The notes under the pieces: generated by a model
Seen by the model: only the letters and a program-made list of their open reading frames with translations
Told to the model about the DNA's origin: nothing
The model's database searches: none
Assembly: GCA_964449165.1 (NCBI GenBank)
Contig: CAYVAT010000021.1
Coordinates: 1 to 53,591 of the forward strand
DNA: 53,591 nt
Direction of reading: 5' to 3'
Origin: CAYSCW01 sp964449165
GTDB lineage: Bacteria > Acidobacteriota > Aminicenantia > Aminicenantales > Aminicenantaceae
In this document: piece by piece, positions 8,734 to 17,389 of the stretch
Position numbering within the stretch: position 1 is the stretch's first letter
Layout: each line of letters opens with the position of its first letter
Program-made: the position numbers and the translations under genes

Positions 8734-8761
8734 TTGAGCCAAAGAGTTTTTTTTGTATACT
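8734..8761 (+). promoter_or_regulatory. candidate sigma-70 promoter of LuxR-type gene
   Basis: TTGAGC (8734-8739), 16-bp spacer, TATACT (8756-8761). A transcript would begin about 27 nt before the start codon at 8795. Confidence 0.45.
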
Positions 8762-8794
8762 TTAAGTCTGGGATACTGATGGTGAATCGGGTAT

Positions 8795-9772
8795 ATGTAT
8801 AATCTTTTCTTCTTGGCCATCCTCCTCCTTTCCATCTGTGCTGGATTATACGCGATCTTGATTACCTACAGACTGCATAAGCAATACAGAGAAAATTATC
8901 TTTCTACATACCTTTATTTTCAGATATTCATGACTGTATTTGGTGTCTATGGCATCGCGGGCCGGCTCATAGCCAAGGAATTGTTATCGCAGCAGGAATC
9001 TTCATTTCAGACAATCGAAAGCATCGCGCATTTTTTCACTTTCCTGGGCGTTCCTTTCCTGATTTTTGCCTGGTACATGTTCATAAGATTATGCCGGGAA
9101 TTAATAGGAAAAAAGCTTTCCCGGACTTTTAATTTGAGTTATTTCTTTGTTCTGATTCTTATTTTCTTTGTGTATGGAAGTGTTATCGTTTTGATCAACG
9201 TCTCCGAACTGCAGGAAGAGTCGTTTGCTCTTTTGGCCTCAGCCGTTAAACTTGTCTATGGAGGTCTGGAAGTCCTGGTTCTGGGGACCGGCCTTTCACA
9301 GCTTTTTATCCATGCCAGATACATGAAGGATGAGGTTAAGAAAAGGGCTGTACACACCTTCGCTTACATCAACCTGATGGCTTTTTGTCTGAGCCTTTTT
9401 TTCTTTCTTCACGCCCATCAAGGTCGCATGCTTTCGGCTGCTTTCCTCTTTATATTCTTTTCTCGAAACATCCCGCCTGTTCTCTATTGGAGGTTTTATC
9501 TAAAGAAAAACATTGTTGCTCCTTCGCTTCAGGAGGTAGAGGCTCAAACACTGAGAGAGTTTTTCGACGAACACAAGATCTCAAAAAGGGAGGAAGAAGT
9601 CATCGGGCAGCTGTGCGAGGGGAAATCCAATAAAGAGATCGGCAAAGCTCTTTATATCTCATTGCAAACCGTTAAAGATCACATCTATCGTATCTATCAG
9701 AAGACAGATGTCAAAAACCGTGTGCAACTGATTAATCTGATTCAAGGCTACAAGAGTAAAGGAAAAGATTAA
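8795..9772 (+). CDS. membrane-anchored LuxR-family transcriptional regulator
   Basis: The 325-aa protein has about seven hydrophobic helices in residues 1-235, resembling a 7TM sensor. The C-terminus (about 255-320) is a LuxR/GerE helix-turn-helix: SKREEEVIGQLCEGKSNKEI, then LYISLQTVKDHIYRIYQKT. This arrangement places the DNA-binding domain in the cytoplasm next to a membrane sensing module. There is no receiver domain, so control is not by phosphotransfer. Neighbours on both sides are transcribed away from or toward it, so its targets are not evident; the divergent membrane-protein pair and the MacB-like permease are possible. Confidence 0.85.
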   Translation: MYNLFFLAILLLSICAGLYAILITYRLHKQYRENYLSTYLYFQIFMTVFGVYGIAGRLIAKELLSQQESSFQTIESIAHFFTFLGVPFLIFAWYMFIRLCRELIGKKLSRTFNLSYFFVLILIFFVYGSVIVLINVSELQEESFALLASAVKLVYGGLEVLVLGTGLSQLFIHARYMKDEVKKRAVHTFAYINLMAFCLSLFFFLHAHQGRMLSAAFLFIFFSRNIPPVLYWRFYLKKNIVAPSLQEVEAQTLREFFDEHKISKREEEVIGQLCEGKSNKEIGKALYISLQTVKDHIYRIYQKTDVKNRVQLINLIQGYKSKGKD

Positions 9773-9906
9773 TCCCCTCTATTGCCATTTACATCCTTCA
9801 GGATGCAGAGGATTTCTATGGATAACTTATGCTTAAAAGTAAGCATCTATTGTTGTTCATGTTTTTCAATTGGAATCTAAAAGGCATTTCCTGTCCAGGC
9901 GCCGCT

Positions 9907-12264
9907 TTATTCGTGCTTGAGAGCCACGACGGGATTGGCCGAGGCGGCCCGGATGGCCTTATATATCACAGTCATCAGCCCGATGGTCAGGGAGATGATG
10001 AGGGCACCGAGGAACAAAAGAGCGGGAACACTTGTGTGGTAGGCAAAGTTGTTCAACCAATCGTTGACAGCAAAATAAGCGACTGGCCAGGCGATGAGGT
10101 TGGCCAATCCGATAAGCACCAGGAATTCCCGGCACATGAGTGCCACAATCCCAGGCACAGAAGCCCCCAAAACCTTGCGGATCCCGATCTCTTTGGTTTT
10201 CTGTTCTGCTGCAAAGGAAGCGAGCCCGAAAAGCCCCAAACAGGCCACCAGGATGGCCATGGCCGTGAATATTTTAAGCAGTGTCCCTGTTCGTTCTTCA
10301 GACCTGTACATCCTGGCAAAATCCTCGTCCAAAAACTGGTAGCTGAAGGGAATGTTTGGCAGGATTTTTTTCCAGGTTGCCTGGACAGAACCTATGGTTT
10401 CCGCAATACCTTCAGGAGCGATCCGGAGGAATAGAAAATTTGTCCACTCCAGCTCGGCCCATTTGATGACGAGAGGTTCGATTTGCCTTCTCAGAGGCTG
10501 GAAATGGAAATCCTTAATTACTCCGACAATCTTCCCTTTTTGATCCCAAAACGAGAAGGACTTCCCGATCGGATTTTCATGCCCCATGAGCCTGGCCAAC
10601 TCCTCGTTGATGAGGAAACTCTCTTTTTTATCAGTCGGTAATTCTTTTGAAAAATTACGACCCCGGACCAAGGTCATCCCCATTGTTTCCACATAGCCGT
10701 CATCCGCTCCCATATAGGTCACATCCACCTTCAGGGACGGGTCTTTGCCTTCCCAATTGAATCCGCTGGAGCTCCAACTGGTAAAAGAAGGCTTCTGGGT
10801 AGCAACGGCGACATTTAAAATCCCGGGTGCGTTGGCCAATTCGCTCTTGAGTGTTTCCAGGTATGGCCGGCTGTAGGACCGGATGGGAATGGAAACAACT
10901 TGTTCTTTGTTCCACCCCAGATTTCTGTTCTTGATGAATGTCATTTGTTTGGAGACCACTGTTGTTCCGATGATGAGGGCTGCTGATAGGGAAAACTGAA
11001 CCACTACTAGAGTTCGGCGAAAGACAGCATTTCCTGTTCCCGATCTCAGTTTTCCTTTGAGGGTATTGACGGGTTGGAACGATGCCAGGAAGAGGGCGGG
11101 ATAACTTCCTGAGACCAGGCCTGTCAGTAAGGCGATTCCGGCTAATCCCAGAATTAATGCCCCTGCTCCTGTCGCATTCCAGGACATCTCCTTCCCGGCC
11201 AAAGAACCGAATGCTGGTAAAACAGCAGAAACAACGGCTACGGCAAGACCCAATGAAATGAAGACAAAGAGGAGAGCCTCGCCGTAGAATTGCCGGATGA
11301 GCTGTGACCGGAAAGCACCCACGACTTTCCTCAAGCCGACCTCTTTGGCCCGGTTTGCTGATCGGGCCGTCGATAGATTCATGAAATTAATACAGCCGAT
11401 AATCAGAACAAAAATGGCGATGATAGAGAAGAGGTATACGGATTGGACAGCTAGATTCTCTTCGTAACCGGAGTAGGTAAACAGGTGGATCTTGGTTAGA
11501 GGAAGGAGTTCAAGCACCATCAAGCTGCGAGGGACTTTCTGACGGATGAACCCGCTGATTTTTGCGCTTACTTCTTCTGGGGAAACGCCGGAGTGCAATT
11601 GAATGTAAGTATAGGTCTGGTTGTCGGTGAAGTTGTCATTTGTCCGGCCGATCGAATCAAGATATTTATAAGGAATGAGAACATCGAACTGGAGAGAAGA
11701 ATTCCGAGGGATGTCCTTTAAAACACCGGTGACTGTAAAATCGGCGGATTGGGCCACGTTAATCACTTTGCCGATCGGGTTTTTGTCGCCGAAGAACTTT
11801 GTGGCCACCCGTTCCGTCATCACAAGGGATGAAGTTCCAGACAGGGCATTTTCGGGATCTCCATTGGTCATGGGGAATGTAAACATTTTGAGGAATGAGG
11901 GGTCGACAGACCATATGGCGTACTCCTCGAAAGCTTTGTCCTTGTAGCGGATGAGTTGAGCGCTTAAATTTCCAGCACGGGTTGAGTTTTTTATCTCGGG
12001 GATTTCAGCTTTGAGGGCAGGTCCGAGTGGATGTGGTGTCCAGTAGATGTGGAGGGTTCGACCGCTGAAGTTCTGGTTGGATTCTACGCGGCAAATTGAG
12101 GATGCATTTTTGTGAAAGCGGTCATAGCTCAATTCATCCAGAACCCAGAGGCCGATAAGGATGCAGCAGGTCATACCAGCAGCCAAACCAAAAATATTCA
12201 AAAAGGCATAACCTTTGTGTCTGATGATGTTTCTTAAGGTGATTTTTACGTAATGAATCCACAT
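9907..12264 (-). CDS. MacB/FtsX-like ABC transporter permease
   Basis: The 785-aa protein is a tandem MacB_PCD-FtsX permease. A first helix at about 20-42 (FLNIFGLAAGMTCCILIGLW), a periplasmic domain, three helices near 280-410 ending before TLKGKLRSG, then a second copy with helix, periplasmic domain and three C-terminal helices ending in ANPVVALKHE. The signature EVGLRKVVGAFRSQLIRQF, repeated as EIGIRKVLGASVPGIVALM, marks the two halves. Such permeases in Acidobacteria and Bacteroidota export peptides or lipids or act in mechanotransmission. No MacB-type ATPase is adjacent; the divergent ATPase at 12463 belongs to another class. Confidence 0.92.
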   Translation of the reverse strand: MWIHYVKITLRNIIRHKGYAFLNIFGLAAGMTCCILIGLWVLDELSYDRFHKNASSICRVESNQNFSGRTLHIYWTPHPLGPALKAEIPEIKNSTRAGNLSAQLIRYKDKAFEEYAIWSVDPSFLKMFTFPMTNGDPENALSGTSSLVMTERVATKFFGDKNPIGKVINVAQSADFTVTGVLKDIPRNSSLQFDVLIPYKYLDSIGRTNDNFTDNQTYTYIQLHSGVSPEEVSAKISGFIRQKVPRSLMVLELLPLTKIHLFTYSGYEENLAVQSVYLFSIIAIFVLIIGCINFMNLSTARSANRAKEVGLRKVVGAFRSQLIRQFYGEALLFVFISLGLAVAVVSAVLPAFGSLAGKEMSWNATGAGALILGLAGIALLTGLVSGSYPALFLASFQPVNTLKGKLRSGTGNAVFRRTLVVVQFSLSAALIIGTTVVSKQMTFIKNRNLGWNKEQVVSIPIRSYSRPYLETLKSELANAPGILNVAVATQKPSFTSWSSSGFNWEGKDPSLKVDVTYMGADDGYVETMGMTLVRGRNFSKELPTDKKESFLINEELARLMGHENPIGKSFSFWDQKGKIVGVIKDFHFQPLRRQIEPLVIKWAELEWTNFLFLRIAPEGIAETIGSVQATWKKILPNIPFSYQFLDEDFARMYRSEERTGTLLKIFTAMAILVACLGLFGLASFAAEQKTKEIGIRKVLGASVPGIVALMCREFLVLIGLANLIAWPVAYFAVNDWLNNFAYHTSVPALLFLGALIISLTIGLMTVIYKAIRAASANPVVALKHE

Positions 12265-12419
12265 GGGTAAACCTCGCGCTAGGCTAACGTTGTTCTATTA
12301 GAAAGACGTTTCATCAGACCAAAAGGTTTCCTGCTTATTTTTTTCTAGAACTTTTTAAAGGGATAGAAGCATTTCTTCCTCCGTGATAGGAGGGAGGAGA
12401 AGAACGGCCTTTTTCTTTT

Positions 12420-12448
12420 TTGACAGAAAATTCTAAGCGAGGTATAAA
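12420..12448 (+). promoter_or_regulatory. strong consensus-like sigma-70 promoter
   Basis: TTGACA (12420-12425), 17-bp spacer, TATAAA (12443-12448). It sits 14 bp before the ATG of the ABC ATPase, so the leader would be only about 8 nt, with GGGAAG as a ribosome site. A pyrimidine/purine imperfect hairpin (about 12373-12402) and a T-rich run lie immediately upstream and could stop read-through. Confidence 0.65.
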
Positions 12449-12462
12449 GATAGTGTGGGAAG

Positions 12463-13236
12463 ATGCTCGAATTAAGGGGGATCACCAAGAAATTTCAGGT
12501 CTTTCCGGCGGTAAACAATGTCAGTTTCAAGGTCAAGCCATCAGAGGTGCTGGGTTATTTGGGACCCAATGGAGCCGGGAAAACAACCACCATCAAGATG
12601 CTGGCCGGCCTTCTTGAACCCACTGCCGGAGAAATCTATTTTCAGGGTAAGAATATAAAGGATGATCATTACCAGTATAAAAAAAGAATAGGTTTTGTTC
12701 CGGAAGAGCCGGAGATATACCCTCACTTGAGTGCTTATGACTATTTGCTGATGGTAGGAAGGCTGCGTCATATCTCTGAGAAAATCTTGAAGGAAAAAAT
12801 AACACAATTTATGAAGCTTTTTGATCTCTCCCTGGATATGCATTCCTCTATTTCTTCTTATTCCAAGGGAATGATCCAAAAAGTTCTTCTTTCAGCAGCC
12901 CTCCTTCATGATCCGGATATTCTCCTCCTTGATGAGCCCCTATCAGGATTGGATGTGGAAACCTCTCTGGTTGTGAAAGGCCTTATCCAGAGGTTGAGCC
13001 ATGAAGGGAAGATTATTTTCTACTGTTCCCATATTTTAGAAGTGGTAGAAAAGATATGCGAAAGAGTGATCATCATTCATAAAGGCAGGATAGTGGCCGA
13101 TGACTCAGTGAAGAATCTGAGGGATCTGATGAAACTTCCCTCTCTTGAGGATATTTTTAATCAGTTGGTTGTTCAAGATGATACAGAGAAGATTGCTGAT
13201 GAATTGGTTGAAGTCATGAAATATCGGTCAAAATAA
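12463..13236 (+). CDS. ABC-2 type transporter ATP-binding protein
   Basis: The 257-aa ATPase carries Walker A GPNGAGKTTTIK near residue 33, Q-loop region, signature YSKGMIQK near residue 134, Walker B DILLLDEP near residue 150 and the switch His in CSHILE. The class is that of multidrug and bacteriocin exporters (CcmA-like). It ends 5 bp before the membrane protein at 13242, which should be its permease. Together they form a two-gene export operon driven by a strong promoter. Substrate unknown. Confidence 0.92.
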   Translation: MLELRGITKKFQVFPAVNNVSFKVKPSEVLGYLGPNGAGKTTTIKMLAGLLEPTAGEIYFQGKNIKDDHYQYKKRIGFVPEEPEIYPHLSAYDYLLMVGRLRHISEKILKEKITQFMKLFDLSLDMHSSISSYSKGMIQKVLLSAALLHDPDILLLDEPLSGLDVETSLVVKGLIQRLSHEGKIIFYCSHILEVVEKICERVIIIHKGRIVADDSVKNLRDLMKLPSLEDIFNQLVVQDDTEKIADELVEVMKYRSK

Positions 13237-13241
13237 TTTAC

Positions 13242-15014
13242 ATGATTGGGTTTGAGAAGTTACTCCAGCACTCCGGGGGTCAAACAAAGCAATTCCTGGT
13301 TCTGGTCAGGCACTTCTTCCAACGCCTTTTTCAAAACGATGTGGTGGATTTTGAAGACCAGATGAAAGAAAGAACTATCGGAATCCTAGCTCTGATTGCC
13401 GTTTTCAGCGGTTTCCTGGCCTATGCTCTCGTTTCTAAATATGGCTGGCAGCCGGATAAGGGAACCTCCTGGATCGAGAAATGCGTTATGATCATATTCA
13501 GTATGCTGGTTATGGGTTTCATAGCTGTCCTGGAGTGGGATATCATTCTTCCTGACGAAAGGGATTTTACGAATTTGATTCCTCTTCCGGTCCGTACATG
13601 GACACTTTTAGCGGCAAAATTCACCAGTCTCTGCCTGTTTGTGGGGATGTTTGCTCTGGGAATAAATGCCATGTCGGTCCTGGCTTTCTGGGCCCATCTG
13701 CCCCAATGGCAGTCTCCGAGCTTTCTTTATAGCCTGTTCTTTGCCCTGGCGCATATAATCACCCTCTTTCTTGCCATTTTCTTTGCCTTTTTCTTTAACG
13801 TCCTTCTGATAGGTATCTTGATGGCCGTCCTTGGATATAAGCTTTTCAACCGGATTTCTTCCTACATCCGGGCCTGTTTGCTGGTGATCCACATCTTTTT
13901 GTTTTTAATATATCTCAGAGTTATAATCTACGGATTTGAGAATCTTATTCCTCTGGAAAAGATTCAAATCAACCAACATTTCCTCCGCGATTTTTCCAAC
14001 TTCTTTCCTCCTCTGTGGTTTACTGATCTTTATGAGACTCTCATCGGGAATACATATCTTCCTTTTCATGGTGTTTACGTCCGTGCTCTCGTTGGGTTGG
14101 CCTTTATGGTGACAGCATTTTTTCTGATCACCGGGTTGAGTTATAGCCACTATCTCAAGAAAATGGGCACAAAGGAAAGAAAAAAAGCTCGTTTGCAAAA
14201 AGTCAGGCTTCTTTTCAAAGGGCTGTTTGATGGAATTTTTCTGAGAAATCCAGTGCAGAGGGTGGTCTTCCATTTTTACCAGAAAACACTCAAGGCCAGT
14301 ATGTTTCATAAGATGCGCCTGGCCTCATTCGTTGCCGTAGGGATTGGCCTGATTCCTTTTCAGATAGCAGTAAAAGATGTGGTGCCCCAGACCTTGACCG
14401 GGATAAACAAAACCGTTCTTTCCTTTCCTCTGGTTCTCTCGTTCTTTTTGCTGCTTGGGATACGGGGAAGTGTAAATATGCCTGTGGCTCTTGGGGCAAA
14501 TTGGATTTTCCGGTTGACCGAGTGGGAAAAGCGGAGGCATTATTTTTCGGGCATAAGAAAAGCGATATTCTTCCTGGGTCTTCTTCCTTTATTTTTAATT
14601 ATCTTTGTTTTTTATCTCTTCCTCTGGGGAGGAATCACGGCTTTTTACCACAGTCTGTATGGTCTCGTGGTCTCGGTGTTGGTGATGGAGTTTCTCTTTT
14701 TGACCTATTGCAAGATTCCCTTTGCCTGTTCTTATCTACCCGGTAAGGAAAAGATTCAGCTCTACTGGATTCCCTATGTGTTCATATTTTTAGCCTACAT
14801 CAATCTCATGAGCTGGATCGAGCTGCAGCTTTTAAGAGCTCCTTCGTATTTCTTTCTTTTTTATGGAATTGTTTTTTTCATGCTCTTGGGTATTAGGGTG
14901 TATCAGGTATTCTTTTTTTATAAGAAGACCGGAATTCAGTATGAGGAGCAGCTTGAGCCGGTGGTAATAGCGCTCGACTACAGAACTCCTCCCCACAAAC
15001 GAAGAGTCGCTTAG
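13242..15014 (+). CDS. large membrane protein, probable ABC-2 permease partner
   Basis: The 590-aa protein has about 12 hydrophobic segments, in two groups separated by a basic cytoplasmic stretch near residues 305-345. It follows the ATPase by 5 bp, so it is its likely permease, although I see no ABC2_membrane signature. At 590 aa it is about twice the length of a typical ABC-2 permease, suggesting both halves are fused. The C-terminal tail is basic (PPHKRRVA). Confidence 0.75.
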   Translation: MIGFEKLLQHSGGQTKQFLVLVRHFFQRLFQNDVVDFEDQMKERTIGILALIAVFSGFLAYALVSKYGWQPDKGTSWIEKCVMIIFSMLVMGFIAVLEWDIILPDERDFTNLIPLPVRTWTLLAAKFTSLCLFVGMFALGINAMSVLAFWAHLPQWQSPSFLYSLFFALAHIITLFLAIFFAFFFNVLLIGILMAVLGYKLFNRISSYIRACLLVIHIFLFLIYLRVIIYGFENLIPLEKIQINQHFLRDFSNFFPPLWFTDLYETLIGNTYLPFHGVYVRALVGLAFMVTAFFLITGLSYSHYLKKMGTKERKKARLQKVRLLFKGLFDGIFLRNPVQRVVFHFYQKTLKASMFHKMRLASFVAVGIGLIPFQIAVKDVVPQTLTGINKTVLSFPLVLSFFLLLGIRGSVNMPVALGANWIFRLTEWEKRRHYFSGIRKAIFFLGLLPLFLIIFVFYLFLWGGITAFYHSLYGLVVSVLVMEFLFLTYCKIPFACSYLPGKEKIQLYWIPYVFIFLAYINLMSWIELQLLRAPSYFFLFYGIVFFMLLGIRVYQVFFFYKKTGIQYEEQLEPVVIALDYRTPPHKRRVA

Positions 15015-15166
15015 TTACAAAAGCTCAGATATCGAAGGGTGAGGGACCAGCACGCTGATTTCCCCAGCGAGGAATAGAGGAAAGGATGCTTACTGCTTTA
15101 AAAGTCAATTTTATAAAAAGATAATTATGTTGTATTATTATGTATCAAGCTAGAGAGGAGATTCAT

Positions 15167-15541
15167 TTGAGCAGAAAGGTTAAGGTCAATGTGAGTTGCC
15201 CTTTTTGTGGATTCGGCCAAGTTGTTTCCGTTTATACTTCTGTAAATGTCACTCTTAATCCTCAGCTCCGCCAGATGGTCCTGGATGACAGTCTGAACAG
15301 ATTCGTCTGCTCAGATTGCGGTAAAAGCTCCTTTATCGGGACAAATGTGATCTATCATGATATGAAGAAAAAATTTGCCGTCTGGTTCTCGCCACAAGCC
15401 AGTCTCCGTGATAAAGACAGGAAGGCTTTGGCTAGAGTTTCGCGGTCAATAGGAATAGGGGAGTACCTCCTTAAGGCTCCCACGACCCGTTCGTGGGATG
15501 ATTTTAAAAAAGCAATCTTGGATTTGGAAAAGAAAGAATGA
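15167..15541 (+). CDS. CpXC-domain protein
   Basis: I choose the TTG at 15167 because AGGAG lies 6 nt before it; the ATG at 15140 has no ribosome site. The 124-aa product begins with a CpXC domain: SCPFC, then a beta-rich stretch, then CSDCG, giving a four-cysteine zinc site, followed by KKFAVWFSP. CpXC proteins are small bacterial proteins of unknown role. The C-terminal third is helical and charged. No operon partner is evident. Confidence 0.8.
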   Translation: MSRKVKVNVSCPFCGFGQVVSVYTSVNVTLNPQLRQMVLDDSLNRFVCSDCGKSSFIGTNVIYHDMKKKFAVWFSPQASLRDKDRKALARVSRSIGIGEYLLKAPTTRSWDDFKKAILDLEKKE

Positions 15542-15616
15542 AATTTTCCCTTCTTGTTCAGATAGAAAAACATTAAAATATATACATCATCATTCTGTGA
15601 TAATTTTGGGAGGAAG

Positions 15617-16201
15617 ATGAAAAAAACTGGAAAATCCTCCAGTTCGAAAGAACATTCCATTGCCGGAAAAGTGGAAATCCGGGAGATGGAACTCCACGAC
15701 CTCCCCGCAGTTTTTGATATCGGGGAAAAGTCGTTCACTCCAGAGAAACGGCCTAATCTGTATCGTACCTGGGAGGAGTACGAGCTTCTGGACTTATTCG
15801 CAATGGATAAAGAACTCTGTCTTGTGGCGGAGATGGATGATAGAATCGTCGGTTTTGTTCTGGGATCAATGATCGAGAAAGAACACAGTGCCTGGGATTA
15901 CGGGTATGTTGAATGGATAGGTGTGCTGCCTGATGTGAAGAACAAAGGCATAGGAACCCGGCTGTTCAATCGACTCACGGATTTATTCATCAAAAGGGGA
16001 GCGAGAATGATGCTGGTGGACACAGAGGCCGAGAATCATGAAGCTCTTTGTTTCTTTAAAAAACAGGGCTTTGGCCATGAAATCGAGCATATCTTTCTCT
16101 CTCGAAACCTGACCACACATCCTGATTACCTGAAAAAGAAGAAGGCGGAGCGAAAGCTCTCGAAAAGTAAGGGAATTATGAAATCCAATGAGAACTTATA
16201 G
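15617..16201 (+). CDS. GNAT-family N-acetyltransferase
   Basis: The 194-aa protein has a GNAT fold at about residues 20-165. Motif A is VEWIGVLPDVKNKGIGTRLF near residue 104, with the acetyl-CoA pyrophosphate loop, and motif B is AENHEALCFFKKQGF near residue 143. The arrangement resembles RimI-like protein acetyltransferases, but substrate is open. GGAGG lies very close to the ATG. The C-terminus (about 165-194) is rich in lysine and arginine, which may bind nucleic acid. Confidence 0.87.
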   Translation: MKKTGKSSSSKEHSIAGKVEIREMELHDLPAVFDIGEKSFTPEKRPNLYRTWEEYELLDLFAMDKELCLVAEMDDRIVGFVLGSMIEKEHSAWDYGYVEWIGVLPDVKNKGIGTRLFNRLTDLFIKRGARMMLVDTEAENHEALCFFKKQGFGHEIEHIFLSRNLTTHPDYLKKKKAERKLSKSKGIMKSNENL

Positions 16202-16226
16202 ACCGGTTCTCCTCCAGTCTTCGCGG

Positions 16227-16256
16227 TTGACTTTCCTTTTTCTGAATAAATAAAAT
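16227..16256 (+). promoter_or_regulatory. candidate sigma-70 promoter
   Basis: TTGACT (16227-16232), 18-bp spacer, TAAAAT (16251-16256), 45 bp before the ATG at 16302. Confidence 0.45.
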
Positions 16257-16301
16257 AATATATACAGTATCCAGGATAATCCATCGATAAAAGGAGGTAT
16301 T

Positions 16302-16583
16302 ATGTCAGCAGCAGAGAAGCCAAGGCTCTCGGAAGAAGAATTCATAAGAAGGGCCATCAAGAAGCTTCGAGGTAACTATAAAGGGATTCACAGCGTTTAC
16401 AGCGGATTTAATGCAGCCTTCAAGGAATATTTTGGGACTAATCCGGTAGATACCACTCAAAGACTGGCCAAGGAAGGTAAGATCCGCATTCGACCGGTCA
16501 AAGGCGGAGTAATCCTCTATTTGCCTGAAGATGCTCCCAATAGTCCGGAAAATGTTTTGAAGAAGATTCTGGAGGAAGAATAA
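16302..16583 (+). CDS. small winged-helix-like hypothetical protein
   Basis: The 93-aa protein follows a good AAAGGAGG site. Predicted helices at about 10-35 and 40-60 are followed by a short beta hairpin (KIRIRPVKGGVILYLPED), the order found in winged-helix DNA-binding folds. The phrase GFNAAFKEYFGTNPVD and the hairpin suggest a conserved small protein, but I know no function. Confidence 0.7.
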   Translation: MSAAEKPRLSEEEFIRRAIKKLRGNYKGIHSVYSGFNAAFKEYFGTNPVDTTQRLAKEGKIRIRPVKGGVILYLPEDAPNSPENVLKKILEEE

Positions 16584-16678
16584 AATCTTTCGTCTTTAAA
16601 TCCTGCTAAAATAATACTTTCATATCCTCTGGGGAATTCTTGGGGAGGGAATCGCTTTACTCGATCTAAAGAAGGAAT

Positions 16679-17359
16679 ATGAAAAAGTCTCGTTCAAAAT
16701 CACTGAAGAAAAAATACTCTGGCACGAGAGGAATCCGGGAGACGCTGCAAGCTTTCAATGAAAGGCTCAAGGGGCCAAAACCAGGCCTGAGGGCGCAACT
16801 ACAGATGAAAACCGATCCCAGGCCAAGCCATAGAGTCTTCCATGAGATGGAGGCTGCCTGCATTAAAGCCGGCGTCCTTGTCCTTCTTTTTCCGTGGAAA
16901 GATGAATTTTATCTTGTCCTAACCCGTCGCACCTCCCGGCTCAACCATCATCAGGCCCAGATTTCTTTCCCAGGAGGCCGCCAGGAAAAGGGAGAAAGCC
17001 TCAGGCAGGCCGCTCTAAGGGAAGCTTGTGAAGAGCTGGATATTCGTCCAGGTTCCATCCGGATCCTGGGAGAGCTGACTCCTCTCTATATCCCTCCCAG
17101 TAACTTTTGTATCTATCCGGTGGTGGCTGCCTCCGAGAGACGTCCTGATTTTCGGCCTTCAGCAGATGAAGTGGCTGAGGTGATCGAAGTGCCCCTGAAT
17201 CACTTGCTCGACAATGAGAATATCCACAGGGAGATATGGACCATCCGGGGGACACAGGTTGAAGTTCCCTTTTATTCTTTCAAAGGGCATAAGATATGGG
17301 GAGCTACGGCTATGGTCTTGGCTGAGCTGCTTAGTTTATTAAGAGAAGAAATTCTCTGA
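16679..17359 (+). CDS. Nudix hydrolase, CoA pyrophosphatase-like
   Basis: The 226-aa protein has the Nudix box running from GGRQEKGESLRQAAL to REACEELDI (about residues 100-123), whose REACEE glutamates bind metal. The preceding LNHHQAQISFPGG matches the NudL/CoAse signature. The likely reaction is hydrolysis of CoA or CoA derivatives to 3',5'-ADP and phosphopantetheine. The first 35 residues are unusually basic for this family. The gene ends about 30 bp before the convergent HEAT gene. Confidence 0.88.
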   Translation: MKKSRSKSLKKKYSGTRGIRETLQAFNERLKGPKPGLRAQLQMKTDPRPSHRVFHEMEAACIKAGVLVLLFPWKDEFYLVLTRRTSRLNHHQAQISFPGGRQEKGESLRQAALREACEELDIRPGSIRILGELTPLYIPPSNFCIYPVVAASERRPDFRPSADEVAEVIEVPLNHLLDNENIHREIWTIRGTQVEVPFYSFKGHKIWGATAMVLAELLSLLREEIL

Positions 17360-17389
17360 TTCCCACCGAAATATCATTGCAATTAATGA

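Noticed and set aside
9798..9811. CATCCTTCAGGATG hairpin after the LuxR-type gene as intrinsic terminator
   Set aside because: Very small loop and no following T run.
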